Positions 27,460 to 37,300 of a stretch of DNA of 64,000 nt are shown piece after piece. Under the pieces are notes generated by a model. The model was given only the letters and a program-made list of their open reading frames with translations, made no database searches and was not told where the DNA came from. The DNA is from DATARH01 sp963789255. Its GTDB lineage: Bacteria; Pseudomonadota; Alphaproteobacteria; ATCC43930; CGMCC-115725. Location: assembly GCA_963789255.1 (NCBI GenBank), contig CAWBJW010000001.1, positions 1,116,001 to 1,180,000 on the forward strand, read 5' to 3'. The translations under genes were made by a program, and so were the position numbers. Position 1 is the stretch's first letter. Each line of letters opens with the position of its first letter.

Positions 27460-28476
27460 TCAGGCGGCCGATCGTGTCGGAACCTCAGATGGCTCTTTAC
27501 CCGTCCGTTCTGGCGGAAAGATTACGGTCGCCTTGGTCCCGGTTCCGAGGATGCTTTTCAACTCCAGACGGCCGCCGTGCAATTCCATGATGGCATTTAC
27601 CGCCGGCAGGCCAAGCCCAGTGCCAGTGTGACGGTGATTGAGCGGGTTGTTGACCTGCACGAATGGTTCGTGCACCCGCCTCAGATCTTGCACGGCGATA
27701 CCTATGCCGGTATCGGCTACGGCGATCTCAATGCCGCCTTGCGGGTCGCAACGGCCGGTAATAGCGATATTCCCGCCCGCCGGCGTGAACTTCACGGCGT
27801 TGCCGATCAGATTGAACAGAACCTGCCGGATCTTGCGCTCGTCAGCCCGTAGGCGCGGCAGTCCAGGAGGCACATGGATGGTGACCGTCAACCCGACCTC
27901 CTCGATGCTGGCGCTGCCGATCCGAGCGATCGAACGGATGACCTCTTCGACATCGAAGACATCCTCGCAAAGGTCGAGCTTGCCGGCTTCGGCCTTGGTC
28001 AGGTCAAGGAGGTCGTTGATCAGCGCCAGCAGATGCGTCCCGCTCTCATGAATGTTGGAGACATACGATCGATATTTGTCGTTGCCCACCGGCCCCATGA
28101 CCTCAGATTGCATAATGTCGGCGAAGCCGATGATGGCATTGAGCGGGGTGCGCAGCTCGTGGCTCATCGTCGCGAGAAACGCCGATTTGGCGCGATTAGC
28201 CTTGTCGGCCTCTTCCTTGGCTTGGCGTGCAGTCTCCTCTGCCACGTAGCGCCGGCGCAACTCAAGCACGAGTCCTAATCCCAATAAGGAGACCCCCGAC
28301 AGCGCAAGCATAGTGACCCGGTGCGAGTTGCCCATCATCCCGGTCAGCCAGATCATGCAGATCAGAACCCCGATAGCTCCGGCAACCAGCAAGCGAATGG
28401 AAGCCGGCTCCAGCGGTGCCAAACTACGGTCCGGACGCCCAATGTTCAGCCAAGCAAGCCGCATCAACATCTCCAT
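27460..28476 (-). CDS. Membrane sensor histidine kinase, orphan
   Basis: About 338 residues from the Met at 28476. Two membrane helices (about 28-49 and 54-72) leave almost no periplasmic loop, so the signal is probably sensed in the membrane or cytoplasm. A short coiled coil (EETARQAKEEADKANRAKS) leads to the H box FLATMSHELRTPLN (His 106). The N box (FNLIGNAVKF), G1 (VADTGIGIA) and G2 (GTGLGLPAV) are all present. No response regulator is adjacent. The 294 bp between this gene and the J-domain gene hold nothing I can support. Confidence 0.85.
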   Translation of the reverse strand: MEMLMRLAWLNIGRPDRSLAPLEPASIRLLVAGAIGVLICMIWLTGMMGNSHRVTMLALSGVSLLGLGLVLELRRRYVAEETARQAKEEADKANRAKSAFLATMSHELRTPLNAIIGFADIMQSEVMGPVGNDKYRSYVSNIHESGTHLLALINDLLDLTKAEAGKLDLCEDVFDVEEVIRSIARIGSASIEEVGLTVTIHVPPGLPRLRADERKIRQVLFNLIGNAVKFTPAGGNIAITGRCDPQGGIEIAVADTGIGIAVQDLRRVHEPFVQVNNPLNHRHTGTGLGLPAVNAIMELHGGRLELKSILGTGTKATVIFPPERTGKEPSEVPTRSAA

Positions 28477-28659
28477 GGCCGCGTTGTGATAGTGGAATAT
28501 GCTTAAGACTTCGTACACACGGTGTGGACGCGGGCTCCACGCCGCAGACGGCGCGCGGCCAATCATTTTTTCAGCGGGTGGAACGTGCCGGCGTCCTCAC
28601 GTCAAGGCCGTGATGCTTATGGCCAACAGCATTTTCGGTCTCGATGGCAATGGCCGAAA

Positions 28660-29169
28660 TTGGGGCAGGAAGAGGCGTTCGAAACGGAGAAGCCTGAGCG
28701 CCCGAGAAGACAGCGGCAGGGAACCGACGGCTCGGACGCGGTCGGTCTTGGACCCGCGACGGATAAGCCTGAGAAGGCCAACAACGGCCCCTGCCGCGCG
28801 CGACGCCTCGCCAGCGCCGCAACCATGACGCCCAATCTTCTTGCCGGAATGCTCACTATGCCTGCCCACTTGCGGCAAGCGTCGGGTCATGCTGCGTTTT
28901 CACGTCGGGATGTTCGAGTCCTCTTCTCTCGCCGGTCGTTCCGTTGAGCCGCTCGGTCTTTGGCAAGAGTACCTTTCGGGAAAGACCGCCTCACCCCATT
29001 GCAGCCTCTCCTGACGCGCAACCTCACGCCTTGGCCCTTGTCGCGTTGCTCCGGCGTCGTTCAACAGCAATTTTCCCCTGGCCCTGCGGGCCATTCCTCG
29101 CGATCGCTGCGCGGCAAAATTCCCGAGCCCCCGGAAAGGAGGGGGTGTTGATCGACGCCAGCCAGCGGC
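28660..29169 (+). repeat. Long direct repeat, copy 1 (leader region)
   Basis: About 510 bp that recur, with scattered changes, at 39031-39583. Shared landmarks are GGGGCAGGAAGAGGC at the start, CGCCAGCGCCGCAACCATGA in the middle and ACCGCCTCACCCCATTGCAG before the structured core. The block is non-coding as far as I can tell and ends in the type B element. In copy 2 a DUF736 gene follows; here the decayed IS66-type element follows at once. Confidence 0.8.
29053..29159 (+). repeat. Type B structured element, at the IS66 relic
   Basis: GGCGTCG-t-TCAACA (29053-29066) pairs with TGTTGA-t-CGACGCC (29146-29159), 13 of 14 positions. Inside, AATTTT pairs with AAAATT, and GGCCC with GGGCC forms the variable hairpin. 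The stretch ATTCCTCGCG and CGCTGCGC between them is conserved in the copies at 39431 and 45957. The whole lies just left of the terminal repeat of the IS66 relic. Confidence 0.75.
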
Positions 29170-29224
29170 GTAAGCGTCCGGTCTGGAACGTGAAGGCTTG
29201 TCGCCGGAGCAGCGGCGATGGTGC

Positions 29225-30036
29225 TCAGCCGCTCGCGGTTTGGGCAAAGGGTGCCTGGGCGAAGGCGACGCCCATGGCGCGAAGCCGTTCTTTGCCACGG
29301 ATCGTCAGGTCGGTGATCATGGCAAACTGCTCGCGGCTCTCGGCCACGTACGCCTTGATCTTGTAGCGGGTGCCCCAGGGCGTTTCTGCCGCCACGACGG
29401 TCACCTTTGTTTCCGGCTTTCGGTAGCCGCTGGTTTCGCCGATTTCGGCCAGGGCCTGGTGCACGGCGGCGCCATCATGGTCGGCGTGGAGGTAGAAGTC
29501 GGTGACGCAGAGCAGGCTCGGCTTGCCGCCGCTGGCGTTGAAGACGCTGGCCGACCACAGCCGAGCATGCGGGATGATCACCTCGGTGTCGTCGGCGGTC
29601 ACGATGTGCACGGCCCGGGTGCCGATTGTCTTGACCTCGCCATAGGTCCCGTCCAGCTCGATCCAGTCGCCGGGCTGGTAGGTGTGCTCGATGACCGTCA
29701 CGATTCCGGCGGCCAGGCAACTCACATAATCCTTGAGCGCGAAGGCGAGTGCCAAACTCACCGCCGCCACCAAGGCGACAACGTTCTCAAAGGTGGGCTC
29801 GACCAGGATCGGAACAATGATCGTGATGCCGGCGATCACGATCAGCAGCCGGGCGAGCGGCGCCACCCGCAGGATAACAGCCGTCGGTGCGAGGGCGCAC
29901 TCTCGGCAGCGCGACGCACGATCCGGCGCACCGCCAGGACCAGCAACTGGCCACCGACCAGAACGACAAAGACGAGAAGAACATGGCCCCAGGTCAGTTC
30001 CCGCAGAAAGCCCAGAGGATGACCGACTGCATTCAT
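29225..30036 (-). pseudogene. mscS-like passenger gene, frameshifted
   Basis: The start at 30036 gives the same N-terminus as the intact copy (LGFLRELTWG, GGQLLVLAVR). After APSHRRLL, near 29875, the frame shifts. The rest continues in another frame (RLLIVIAGITIIVPILVEP to the stop at 29225) with the pore helix and beta domain preserved. A protein starting inside at 29866 would lack the first helix. One frameshift, no other stop. Differences from the intact copy are mostly conservative, so decay is recent or the shift is a sequencing error. Confidence 0.8.
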
Positions 30037-30085
30037 GGCATTCCCCCTTTGGCGGGGTCCGGCCGGTTCGGGATGCCGTCGATGG

Positions 30086-31694
30086 TCAGGCGGCCTCCGG
30101 CTGGACGTTGGTCGGCCAGAATCGCCATGGCATCAGCTCGTCGATCCGATTGATCGGATGCCCGTCGGCGATCTTGGCGAGCGTGTCGCGCAGATAGGCT
30201 TGCGGGTTGACCGCGTTGAGCTTGGCCGTCTGCACGATCGTGTACAGGGCGGCAGCGCGCTCGCCGCCGGTGTCGGCGCCGGCGAAGAGGTAGTTCTTGC
30301 GCCCCAGCGCGATGCCGCGCAGGGCGTTCTCGGCGATATTGTTGTCGGCTTCGAGGCGGCCGTCGGTGACGAAGCGCGCCTGCGCCTCGCGCCGCTTGAG
30401 CGTGTAGCGGAACGCCTCGCAACGCCGACTTCGCCGACAGCTTGGCCACGGTCTGGTCGGCCCACGCGAAGAACGACGCGAGCAGCGGCGCCGTCGCGGC
30501 GCGCCAGGCGCTCGGCGACCGGGGCGAACCGCGCCTTCGCTTCGATCACGTAGAACGCCGCGATCCGGTCGAGCGCCGCCTTGGCGACCGGCGACTTCGT
30601 CGCTTCCCACACGTCGAAGAACTTGCGGCGGCAATGCGCCCAGCACGCCACCTCGGTGATCGACCCCGGCTCGGCGCGTGCGGCATCGTAGAGCGCCTCG
30701 AAGCCGGCGTAGGCATCAGCCTGGAGAAAGCCGGCGAACCTCGCCAGATGAGCCGCCGGATGCGCGCCGCCGCGATCGGGGCTGTAGAAGTAGGCGGCGG
30801 CCGGCGGGTCTGTGCCACAGAACGGCCGATCGTCACGCACATAGACCCACAGCCGCCCGGTCTTGGTCCGGCCCAGCCCCGGCGCGAGCACCGGGACCGG
30901 CGTGTCGTCGCCGTGGATCTTCGCGGCGGCAAAGACGTGCTTCCTGATGCCGGCAACGATCGGCTGAAGCAGCCAGGCCGCCTGACCGACCCAATCGCAC
31001 AACGTCGAGCGGTCGAGGTCGAGCTCTTCACGGGCATAGATCTCGCTCTGCCGATAGAGCGGCAGGTGATCGCAATACTTCGAGACCAGCACATGCGCCA
31101 GCATGCCGGGAGCGGCTCGGCCGCGCGGCGTCGGCATCGCGGCGGCCGGGGCCTGGGTGATCGCATCGCAGGCTTTGCAGGCATACTTGGGCCGGACATG
31201 GCGGATCACCAGGAAGTGGCCCGGCACATAGTCCAGCACCTCGGTGATATCCTCGCCGAGCTTGGCCATGCCGGCGCCGCACTCGGGGCAGGCAGAGGCG
31301 CCGTCATTCTCGGGCTCATGCTCGATCTGCTGACGCGGCAGATGCTCGGGCAGCGGCCGGCGCTTGGGCTTCGCGCGCTCGATGCCCGATGTTGGGCGAT
31401 CTTCGGTTTCCGCCTCGGCCTCTTCTTGCGCCGCGCCGGTCTCCAACTCCTCGAGTTGAAGCTCCAACTGCTCGATCCGGCGGGCGATCCGCTCGGAAGA
31501 CCGGCCGAACTGCATGCGCCGCAACTTGGCGATCTGGAACTTCAGCTTCTCGATCTCCAGGGTTCGCAGCTGCACCGAGAGCTGAGCCGCCTTCGAGCTC
31601 CGAATTTGCCGCCGCCAGCCTCGATCTGACAGGCCCGCGCAAAGGCGCGCAATGCTTCCGGATCGGCGGGCAGATCAGCCGTGGCGAGCGACAT
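30086..31694 (-). pseudogene. tnpC of the IS66 relic, several frameshifts
   Basis: The start at 31694 matches MSLATADLP of the intact copy. A frameshift near 31600 moves reading to the frame starting QLRTLEIEKLKFQIAK. That frame runs through the zinc site and DDE residues to about 30510, where further shifts occur, and the C-terminus (DGRLEADNNIAENALR, GRKNYLFAGADTGGERAA) is read in a third frame to 30086. At least three lesions compared with 7095-8708. The product is dead. Confidence 0.85.
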
Positions 31695-31754
31695 GATCGA
31701 CCCTAACAAAACCGCGCACTACGAACCAGAATCACAAAGCGAATCGCTGCCTTG

Positions 31755-31999
31755 TCAGACCAGCATTGGTTGTCGCGGCAGCGGCGGTGCTACCGTACGG
31801 CGCCAGTCCATCGCCTCGATCAGCAGGGCCAATTGCGCGGGGGTGAGCAGGACGCTGCCATCGACGATCGGCGGCCACACGAAGCGGCCTTTCTCCAACC
31901 GCTTGGCGAACAGGCAAAGCCCGCTGCCATCCCAGTACAGCGCCTTCAAATAGTCACCGCGCTTGCCGCGAAACAGGAAGAGGTGGCCGCTGAACGGGC
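31755..31999 (-). pseudogene. tnpB of the IS66 relic, 5' end missing
   Basis: The C-terminal 80 residues or so of TnpB are present (YLKALYWDGSGLCLFAKRL, IEAMDWRRTVAP) and end at 31755. Identity with the intact gene stops near 31999, so the first 35-40 residues are gone. The sequence beyond (32000-32210) is unrelated and I find no gene in it. Confidence 0.8.
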
Positions 32000-32210
32000 C
32001 GGTTCAGATTGATCGGGCCCTCCCCTGCCGCTAGGGCCGAAAGAGCATTGACAATCCAGCGAGTATAATCGGTCGCGTGACGCGAGGCTTGTGCGGCCGG
32101 CGGTGCGCCGATTTTTGAACAGGAACGCCGCCTGCTCGACGCCGTCGCAGACTGCAATTCACGTAGACCGAAGTGGCTCCAACTCGAATGCCCCGACTGA
32201 AACGTTCGCA

Positions 32211-32723
32211 TTATTTCCCTACGCCGGTGCCTTTGAGGACAGCAGGTGGCGGCGTCAACGGCAGGTAGCTATTGGTCCATCCTGTCTCTTTGAAATCGTC
32301 CGTCGTGACGACCTGGGTGCGTGAAGGACCATCGTGATCCAGGATTTTGATGCCCGTCTGCTTCTGGATGGTGTGGCAGTCGGCCGCCTGTCCCGATGTT
32401 GTTGTAGCACCCGCGCCAGTGGCGATTTGCGTCTGATATTTGCGGAGATCATCGCGCGACTTGCACATGACCGCACCTTCTTCCAGCCGTGGCCATAGCT
32501 CGGGCACGACCACCGGTGCTGACGGTGTTCCGGCCTGTTGCGGTGTCTGTTGCTGGTTCTCCTGCCGGCGACCATGACCGCCGGCGATCTGTGCGTTGGC
32601 CGATGCCATTGCTCCGAGGAGCAGCATCAGCGCCATAGCCGTCCTGCGCCAAGGAGAGCTTTTCTGCGCGGCGTTACCTGGTGGTCTGCGCCCCTCGTCG
32701 TGATCCATCCCCTCGTCCGACAT
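32211..32723 (-). CDS. Exported hypothetical protein
   Basis: About 170 residues from 32723, or 165 from the Met at 32708. A twin-arginine-free signal peptide is visible: WRRTAMALMLLLGAMASANA followed by Q, with cleavage expected after ANA. The mature part is Gln-rich at first and then contains two Cys (VMCKSRDDLRKYQTQ, QAADCHTIQKQTG) that could form a disulphide. I do not recognise the family. The location next to the IS66 relic suggests island cargo. Confidence 0.6.
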   Translation of the reverse strand: MSDEGMDHDEGRRPPGNAAQKSSPWRRTAMALMLLLGAMASANAQIAGGHGRRQENQQQTPQQAGTPSAPVVVPELWPRLEEGAVMCKSRDDLRKYQTQIATGAGATTTSGQAADCHTIQKQTGIKILDHDGPSRTQVVTTDDFKETGWTNSYLPLTPPPAVLKGTGVGK

Positions 32724-33075
32724 TTTAGAAAGAGGCCAAACTCTCGCACCCGCCCAACGTCGCTCGCGCCGCTTTTGTGCCGGCAATGTCCGGCTAACTG
32801 CGCCGGGCATTTCGCACTTATGTTTTGCAGATATTCAACCCACTGATCGGGTGTGGTTTCCGTCGCCGTGCGAAATTCCTGATTTCTGCACGCGACAGCT
32901 TCGCGCCGAATTCCGGACCCTCGCGAGCGGTCGCGCGTTGGGGTGGGGGCGCTTCAAGCTGGTGTCACTGGCCCAGGAGGAGCAGCGCCGCGCCGGCTCC
33001 TGGCACTGGCCATCCTCGCCGAGCGCCGGTGATCAGGCCGGTCGCTCCTCCTCGCAGTGGCAGCCCAGTAGAGCG

Positions 33076-34311
33076 CTATTCAGCCGCCGAGACCTGAGGC
33101 ACCGGCTGCGTCAGCGAGCCCGCAGGGGTCGGGATCGCGTAGAGGCGGGCGCAATTGTCCCATAGGATCTTCCTGCGCTGCTCGGCATTGAGCGGCAGCC
33201 CGAAGAATTGCTGCATCGCCTCGGGGAACGCGCCGTCCGAGTGCGGATAGTCGCTCGACACGACGAAATACTCGGCGCCCATGTCGTTGACCGCGTGCAC
33301 CGCCGGCTCCTCGTCGGCGTCGAGCGCGATATAGCACTGCCGTCGGAAATACTCGCTCGGCAGCATCGATAAGGGGTGCTCGCAACCAGGCCCAAACTTC
33401 TCCAGCTGGTCGTCGAGCCGCCACAGCCACCACGGCAGCCAGCCGGCGGTTCCTTCGAGAAAGGCGGCGCGCAGCTTCGGATGGCGCTCCATGATCCCGC
33501 CGGTCGTCATGCTGGCGATCGCCCCCATCAGCTCGACCGGGTTGCGGATCGCATGTGCAATCGGATGGAAATTGGCGTGCCCGACGTAGCGCGCGCCGGC
33601 ATCGTCCTTGAGAGAGCTGTTGCCGGTCGGGTGGAAGCCGATCGGCACGTTGAGCTCTTCCAGCGCGTCCCATAGCGGCTCGCAAGCCTCGTCGTGCAGA
33701 TGCTGGCCGTTGACCGGGTTGGGGGTTCCGATCACCGCCACGGCGCCGAGTTCGGTGACGCAGCGGCGCGCCTCCGCGACCGCCCTTGGGACGTCATGCA
33801 TCGCGATCTGCGCCGCGAATTTGAGGCGTACCGGATCGGTCTTGCAGTAGTCGGCGGCCCAATTGTTGTAGGCGCGCGCCAAGGCGGCGGCGTAATCGGG
33901 CGCGAGGTCGTCGTGGCACAGGATCTGCCGGCCGCGCGTGCCGTACATCACGGCAACGTCGATGCCCTCGATATCCATCGCGGTTAAGGTCGAGGACGCA
34001 TCGAAGGCGCGCGCCCGCGCGACGTTGAAATGCGGGTGGCGCGCCCGACTGCGGCGCCGCAATTCGTGGCTCGAGGAGGTGGCGCCCATTTGGGTGCCGA
34101 ACGCCGGGATGGCCAGCCCTTGCACCTCCATGCCCATGATCGTGTCGGCGTTGGCCTTGTCTTCCGGGCTCGGCGTCAGCGCCTGCTGCTGCCCCCCGAG
34201 AAAGCGCGGCGGGTTGGCCTTGTACGGCCCATCGAGATAGCGCGCCCAGAGGTCATCTGGCTCCATCATGTGGAGATCGCTGTCGAGGATCAGATAACCG
34301 TCGCGTGCCAT
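33076..34311 (-). CDS. Amidohydrolase-family (COG2159-like) metal-dependent hydrolase
   Basis: 411 residues, starting at 34311 after GGAGGTGAAA. The N-terminal DSDLHMMEP replaces the usual HxH metal pair with DxH, as in many ACMSD-like members. A His in VPIGFHPTG and the Asp in VVSSDYPHSDGAFPEA complete the metal site of a TIM-barrel hydrolase or decarboxylase. The gene is the last in a minus-strand operon with three ABC-transporter genes, so the substrate is probably what that transporter brings in. Which compound cannot be said. Confidence 0.82.
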   Translation of the reverse strand: MARDGYLILDSDLHMMEPDDLWARYLDGPYKANPPRFLGGQQQALTPSPEDKANADTIMGMEVQGLAIPAFGTQMGATSSSHELRRRSRARHPHFNVARARAFDASSTLTAMDIEGIDVAVMYGTRGRQILCHDDLAPDYAAALARAYNNWAADYCKTDPVRLKFAAQIAMHDVPRAVAEARRCVTELGAVAVIGTPNPVNGQHLHDEACEPLWDALEELNVPIGFHPTGNSSLKDDAGARYVGHANFHPIAHAIRNPVELMGAIASMTTGGIMERHPKLRAAFLEGTAGWLPWWLWRLDDQLEKFGPGCEHPLSMLPSEYFRRQCYIALDADEEPAVHAVNDMGAEYFVVSSDYPHSDGAFPEAMQQFFGLPLNAEQRRKILWDNCARLYAIPTPAGSLTQPVPQVSAAE

Positions 34312-34409
34312 TTTCACCTCCGGGTCTGGAAACGCCTGCCGCTGACACTTCGCTTGCAGCAGCTTGCTCCCGTTACGCGCCGCCCGCAACCGGCGGAGCG
34401 CGATGCCGG

Positions 34410-35483
34410 TTATTCCGGAATCGCGATGACGAGCGCGGGGTCGATCTCCAGCCACACATGCTGCGCGCGTTCGAACACCTGCTCGGGCGGAGAACTGATC
34501 CGCAGCCGCCGCTGCGAATTGGCCGGGACGACGATGTAATCCCAGGAATCCCCGAGATAGGCGCGCTCGGCAACCTGCGCCGCGAGCCACCAGCGGCCGT
34601 TGCCGGCAGCCGACGCCTCGCGATGGATGCGGATGTTTTGCGGGCGGATAGAGAACAGGACGGCGCCGCCGCCCTGCGGCGACGCCGGCAAGAGCGCGGA
34701 ACGCACCGAGAAACCGTCGAAATCGATGTCCTCGCCGGCAATCTCGCCGGACAGCAGGTTGGTCCGTCCGATGAAATTCGCGACGAACCGCGTGCGCGGG
34801 CGGTTGTAGAGGGTGAAGGGGTTGTCGACCTGCTCGATGCGTCCTTGGTTCATCACGACGATGCGGTCGGAGGTGACCATCGCTTCGCCCTGGTCATGCG
34901 TGACGTAAACCGTGGTGATGCGAAATTCGTCGTGCAGCCGGCGGATCTCGAAGCGCATCTCCTCGCGCAAATTGGCGTCGAGGTTGGACAGCGGCTCGTC
35001 GAGCAGCAGGACCTCCGGCTGGATCACGATCGCGCGCGCCAGTGCGACGCGCTGCTGCTGCCCGCCCGACAGCTCGGCCGGATAGCGATCTCGCAGTTCG
35101 CGCATGCGGACTACGTCAAGCACGGCGTCGACTTTGCGGCGCACCTCGGCGCCCGATAGTTTACGCAGTTTGAGGCCGAAAGCAACGTTCTCGGCGACGG
35201 TCATGTTCGGCCAGATCGCATAGCTCTGGAAGATCATCGACATCCGCCGCCGCTCGGGCGGCAGGCAGGTCGAGGCGGAGGAGAGGATCTGCCCGTCCAT
35301 CTCGATGACGCCGCCCGACGGCTGGATGAAGCCGGCGATCATGCGCAGCGTCGTCGTCTTGCCGCAGCCGGACGGGCCGAGCAGCGACACGAACTCGCCG
35401 GCATCGAGGTCGAGCGACAGGTCATCGACGGCGAGGGCCGCGCCAAAACTCTTGCTGACGTGACGCAATGCGAGCTTGGCCAC
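34410..35483 (-). CDS. ABC transporter ATP-binding protein (Fe3+/polyamine type)
   Basis: 357 residues from a GTG at 35483, only 4 bases after the permease stop. Walker A LLGPSGCGKTTTLR (about 36-49), Q loop FQSYAIWPNMTV, signature LSGGQQQRVALARA, Walker B VLLLDEPLSNLDA and the H loop YVTHDQGEAM are intact. A C-terminal TOBE-like domain (about 280-350) is present, as in FbpC/PotA-type ATPases. It powers the permease encoded just upstream. Confidence 0.9.
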   Translation of the reverse strand: MAKLALRHVSKSFGAALAVDDLSLDLDAGEFVSLLGPSGCGKTTTLRMIAGFIQPSGGVIEMDGQILSSASTCLPPERRRMSMIFQSYAIWPNMTVAENVAFGLKLRKLSGAEVRRKVDAVLDVVRMRELRDRYPAELSGGQQQRVALARAIVIQPEVLLLDEPLSNLDANLREEMRFEIRRLHDEFRITTVYVTHDQGEAMVTSDRIVVMNQGRIEQVDNPFTLYNRPRTRFVANFIGRTNLLSGEIAGEDIDFDGFSVRSALLPASPQGGGAVLFSIRPQNIRIHREASAAGNGRWWLAAQVAERAYLGDSWDYIVVPANSQRRLRISSPPEQVFERAQHVWLEIDPALVIAIPE

Positions 35484-35487
35484 CGGA

Positions 35488-37230
35488 TCACCCGCTGCGC
35501 CGCAGCATGAAGTCGCGGCCGACGAGGCGGTAGCCGCCCGCCACGATGCCGATCGTGGCACCCAGCAGCAACAGGCCGAGAGCCGCCATGTACTCGAAAT
35601 TGCCTTCGTCGTTCATATCGAAGAGCATGATCGACATCGTCTCGGTGTTGGGTCCGTAGAGGAAGATGGCAGAGGACAGCTCGCGGGTGGCCGGGATGAA
35701 GACGAGCAGCCAGGCCCCGATCAGGCTGCTCTTGAGCAGCGGCGCGACGACGCGGCGGAGCGCCGTGATGCGGCTGCCGCCGAGGATGCGGACGGCGTCC
35801 TCCATTTCCGGGTTCAAGCTGCGCACCGCGGCCTCGGAACTGGCGTAGGCGATCGGCAGAAACCGCGTCGTGAAAGCCAGGATCATGATCAGCGCGGTAT
35901 CGTAGAGCTGCAACGGCGGCGCCGTATAAGCGGCATAGAAGCCGATCGCCAGCACGATCCCGGGGATCACGAACGGCGCCAGGCACAGAAAGCTCAAAAC
36001 CCGCGCGAGCGGCAGCAGACGGCGGACCATCGCATAGGCGATAAGCACGGCCAGCCCGAGCGCCAGCGAGGCGGCGGCGCCGGCATAGATGATGCTGTGC
36101 ACGATCGATCGCGAGGCCATCTGATAATCGAACAGGATGTACTTGAAGTTGTGCAGCGTCAGGTTCGCCAGGCTGAACCCGCGTCCCCACGCCTTGGCAA
36201 ACGCGGCCTGCGCCAATGCCAGGTAAGGCAGCACGACGGCGAGGCCGACGATGAACAACGCGTAGCCGAGCAGCACCCAGCGAAACGCGCCGAGCGGCAT
36301 CAGACGGCGCTCGCCGCCCTTGCCGGTCAGCGACACAAAGCCTTTGCGCCCGATCAGCCGCTGCTGCCACCAGAACAGCGCAACCGTGATGAGCAGCAGC
36401 GGCATCGCGTAGGCCGCAGCCACCTCGATGCGCGACGGATCCTGGAAGAAGATCCACAGCTGCGTCGTGACGACGTTGATGTGGGCCGGCACTGCAATCA
36501 ACGTCGGCGCTCCGAACAGCGCAATCGATTCGAGAAAGGTGATCGCCACGCCGCCGATGATCGCCGGGAACACCATCGGCAGCGTCACCGTCAAGGTCGT
36601 GCGCAGCATCCCGGCGCCGAGGATGACGGCGGCGTCCTCCAGTTCGGACGACACCAGTTCGAGCGCGGCGGTCGTAAAGACGAAGATGTAAGGGAACGAA
36701 TACAGCGCAACGACGAACACCAGCCCGGTAAAGCTGAAAATGTTGAACGGGCCGTGATCGGCGCCGGTCAGCGCCACGGCGACCCGGTTGAGCCAACCCG
36801 CGTTGGGGCCGGCGAGCAGCATCCAGCCGACGGCGCCGAGATAATCGGGAGTGACGAAGGCGCCCAGCACCAGGCCACGCACCAGGTTCTTCAACGGCAT
36901 GTCGGTGCGCGATATGCCCCAGGCGATCGGGACCGCAAACAAGACGCACAGCGCCGAAACCGCAACGCCAAGCGCCAGGGAATTACCCAATGCCTCCAGA
37001 TGCTGCGGGTTGGTGTAGGCGGCCAGATAGTTGCCAAGCGTCCAGCCGCCGCCTTTGCCGCTGCTGAACCCGATCAAGACGAGGCGCGCCAGCGGGTTGA
37101 CGACGAGCATGGCAAGCACGAGACCGGCGGCGCAGAACAGCAGCAGCGAGAGATCGAAGTGCCGCAGGCGCACGCGAAGGGGGGTCCGCTGCGGCCTTTC
37201 CACGTCCTTCGCCGGGGCGATGTCGGTCAC
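35488..37230 (-). CDS. ABC transporter permease, fused double-domain (FbpB-like)
   Basis: 580 residues with about twelve membrane helices, made of two homologous halves. Each half carries an EAA-type loop: SSELEDAAVILGAGMLRTTL near residue 195 and NPEMEDAVRILGGSRITAL near 475. This fused layout is typical of Fe3+ (FbpB/SfuB) and some thiamine or phosphonate importers. It lies between the binding-protein gene (70 bp upstream) and the ATPase gene. It forms the inner-membrane channel. Confidence 0.9.
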   Translation of the reverse strand: MTDIAPAKDVERPQRTPLRVRLRHFDLSLLLFCAAGLVLAMLVVNPLARLVLIGFSSGKGGGWTLGNYLAAYTNPQHLEALGNSLALGVAVSALCVLFAVPIAWGISRTDMPLKNLVRGLVLGAFVTPDYLGAVGWMLLAGPNAGWLNRVAVALTGADHGPFNIFSFTGLVFVVALYSFPYIFVFTTAALELVSSELEDAAVILGAGMLRTTLTVTLPMVFPAIIGGVAITFLESIALFGAPTLIAVPAHINVVTTQLWIFFQDPSRIEVAAAYAMPLLLITVALFWWQQRLIGRKGFVSLTGKGGERRLMPLGAFRWVLLGYALFIVGLAVVLPYLALAQAAFAKAWGRGFSLANLTLHNFKYILFDYQMASRSIVHSIIYAGAAASLALGLAVLIAYAMVRRLLPLARVLSFLCLAPFVIPGIVLAIGFYAAYTAPPLQLYDTALIMILAFTTRFLPIAYASSEAAVRSLNPEMEDAVRILGGSRITALRRVVAPLLKSSLIGAWLLVFIPATRELSSAIFLYGPNTETMSIMLFDMNDEGNFEYMAALGLLLLGATIGIVAGGYRLVGRDFMLRRSG

Positions 37231-37300
37231 CGGCGCCTCCCCGCGCCCGGCCGCGGCGGCGGCGCAGACGCCGGTCGAGCCGCCGGGTCGGACGCAGCCG

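Larger units (their letters stand above)
29170..31999. mobile_element. Truncated, decayed second copy of the IS66-mscS element
   Basis: The left terminal repeat GTAAGCGTCCGGTCTG is intact at 29170-29185. The order mscS, tnpC, tnpB matches 6179-9654 at high identity. Similarity stops near 31999 inside tnpB; tnpA, the right terminal repeat and the right target duplication are missing. All three genes carry frameshifts or truncation. This copy cannot move by itself, but the complete copy could act on its single left end. Confidence 0.88.

Noticed and set aside
31954..32211. Small minus-strand ORF at the end of the IS66 relic
   Set aside because: It joins relic and unrelated sequence across the truncation point, so it is a chance fusion.
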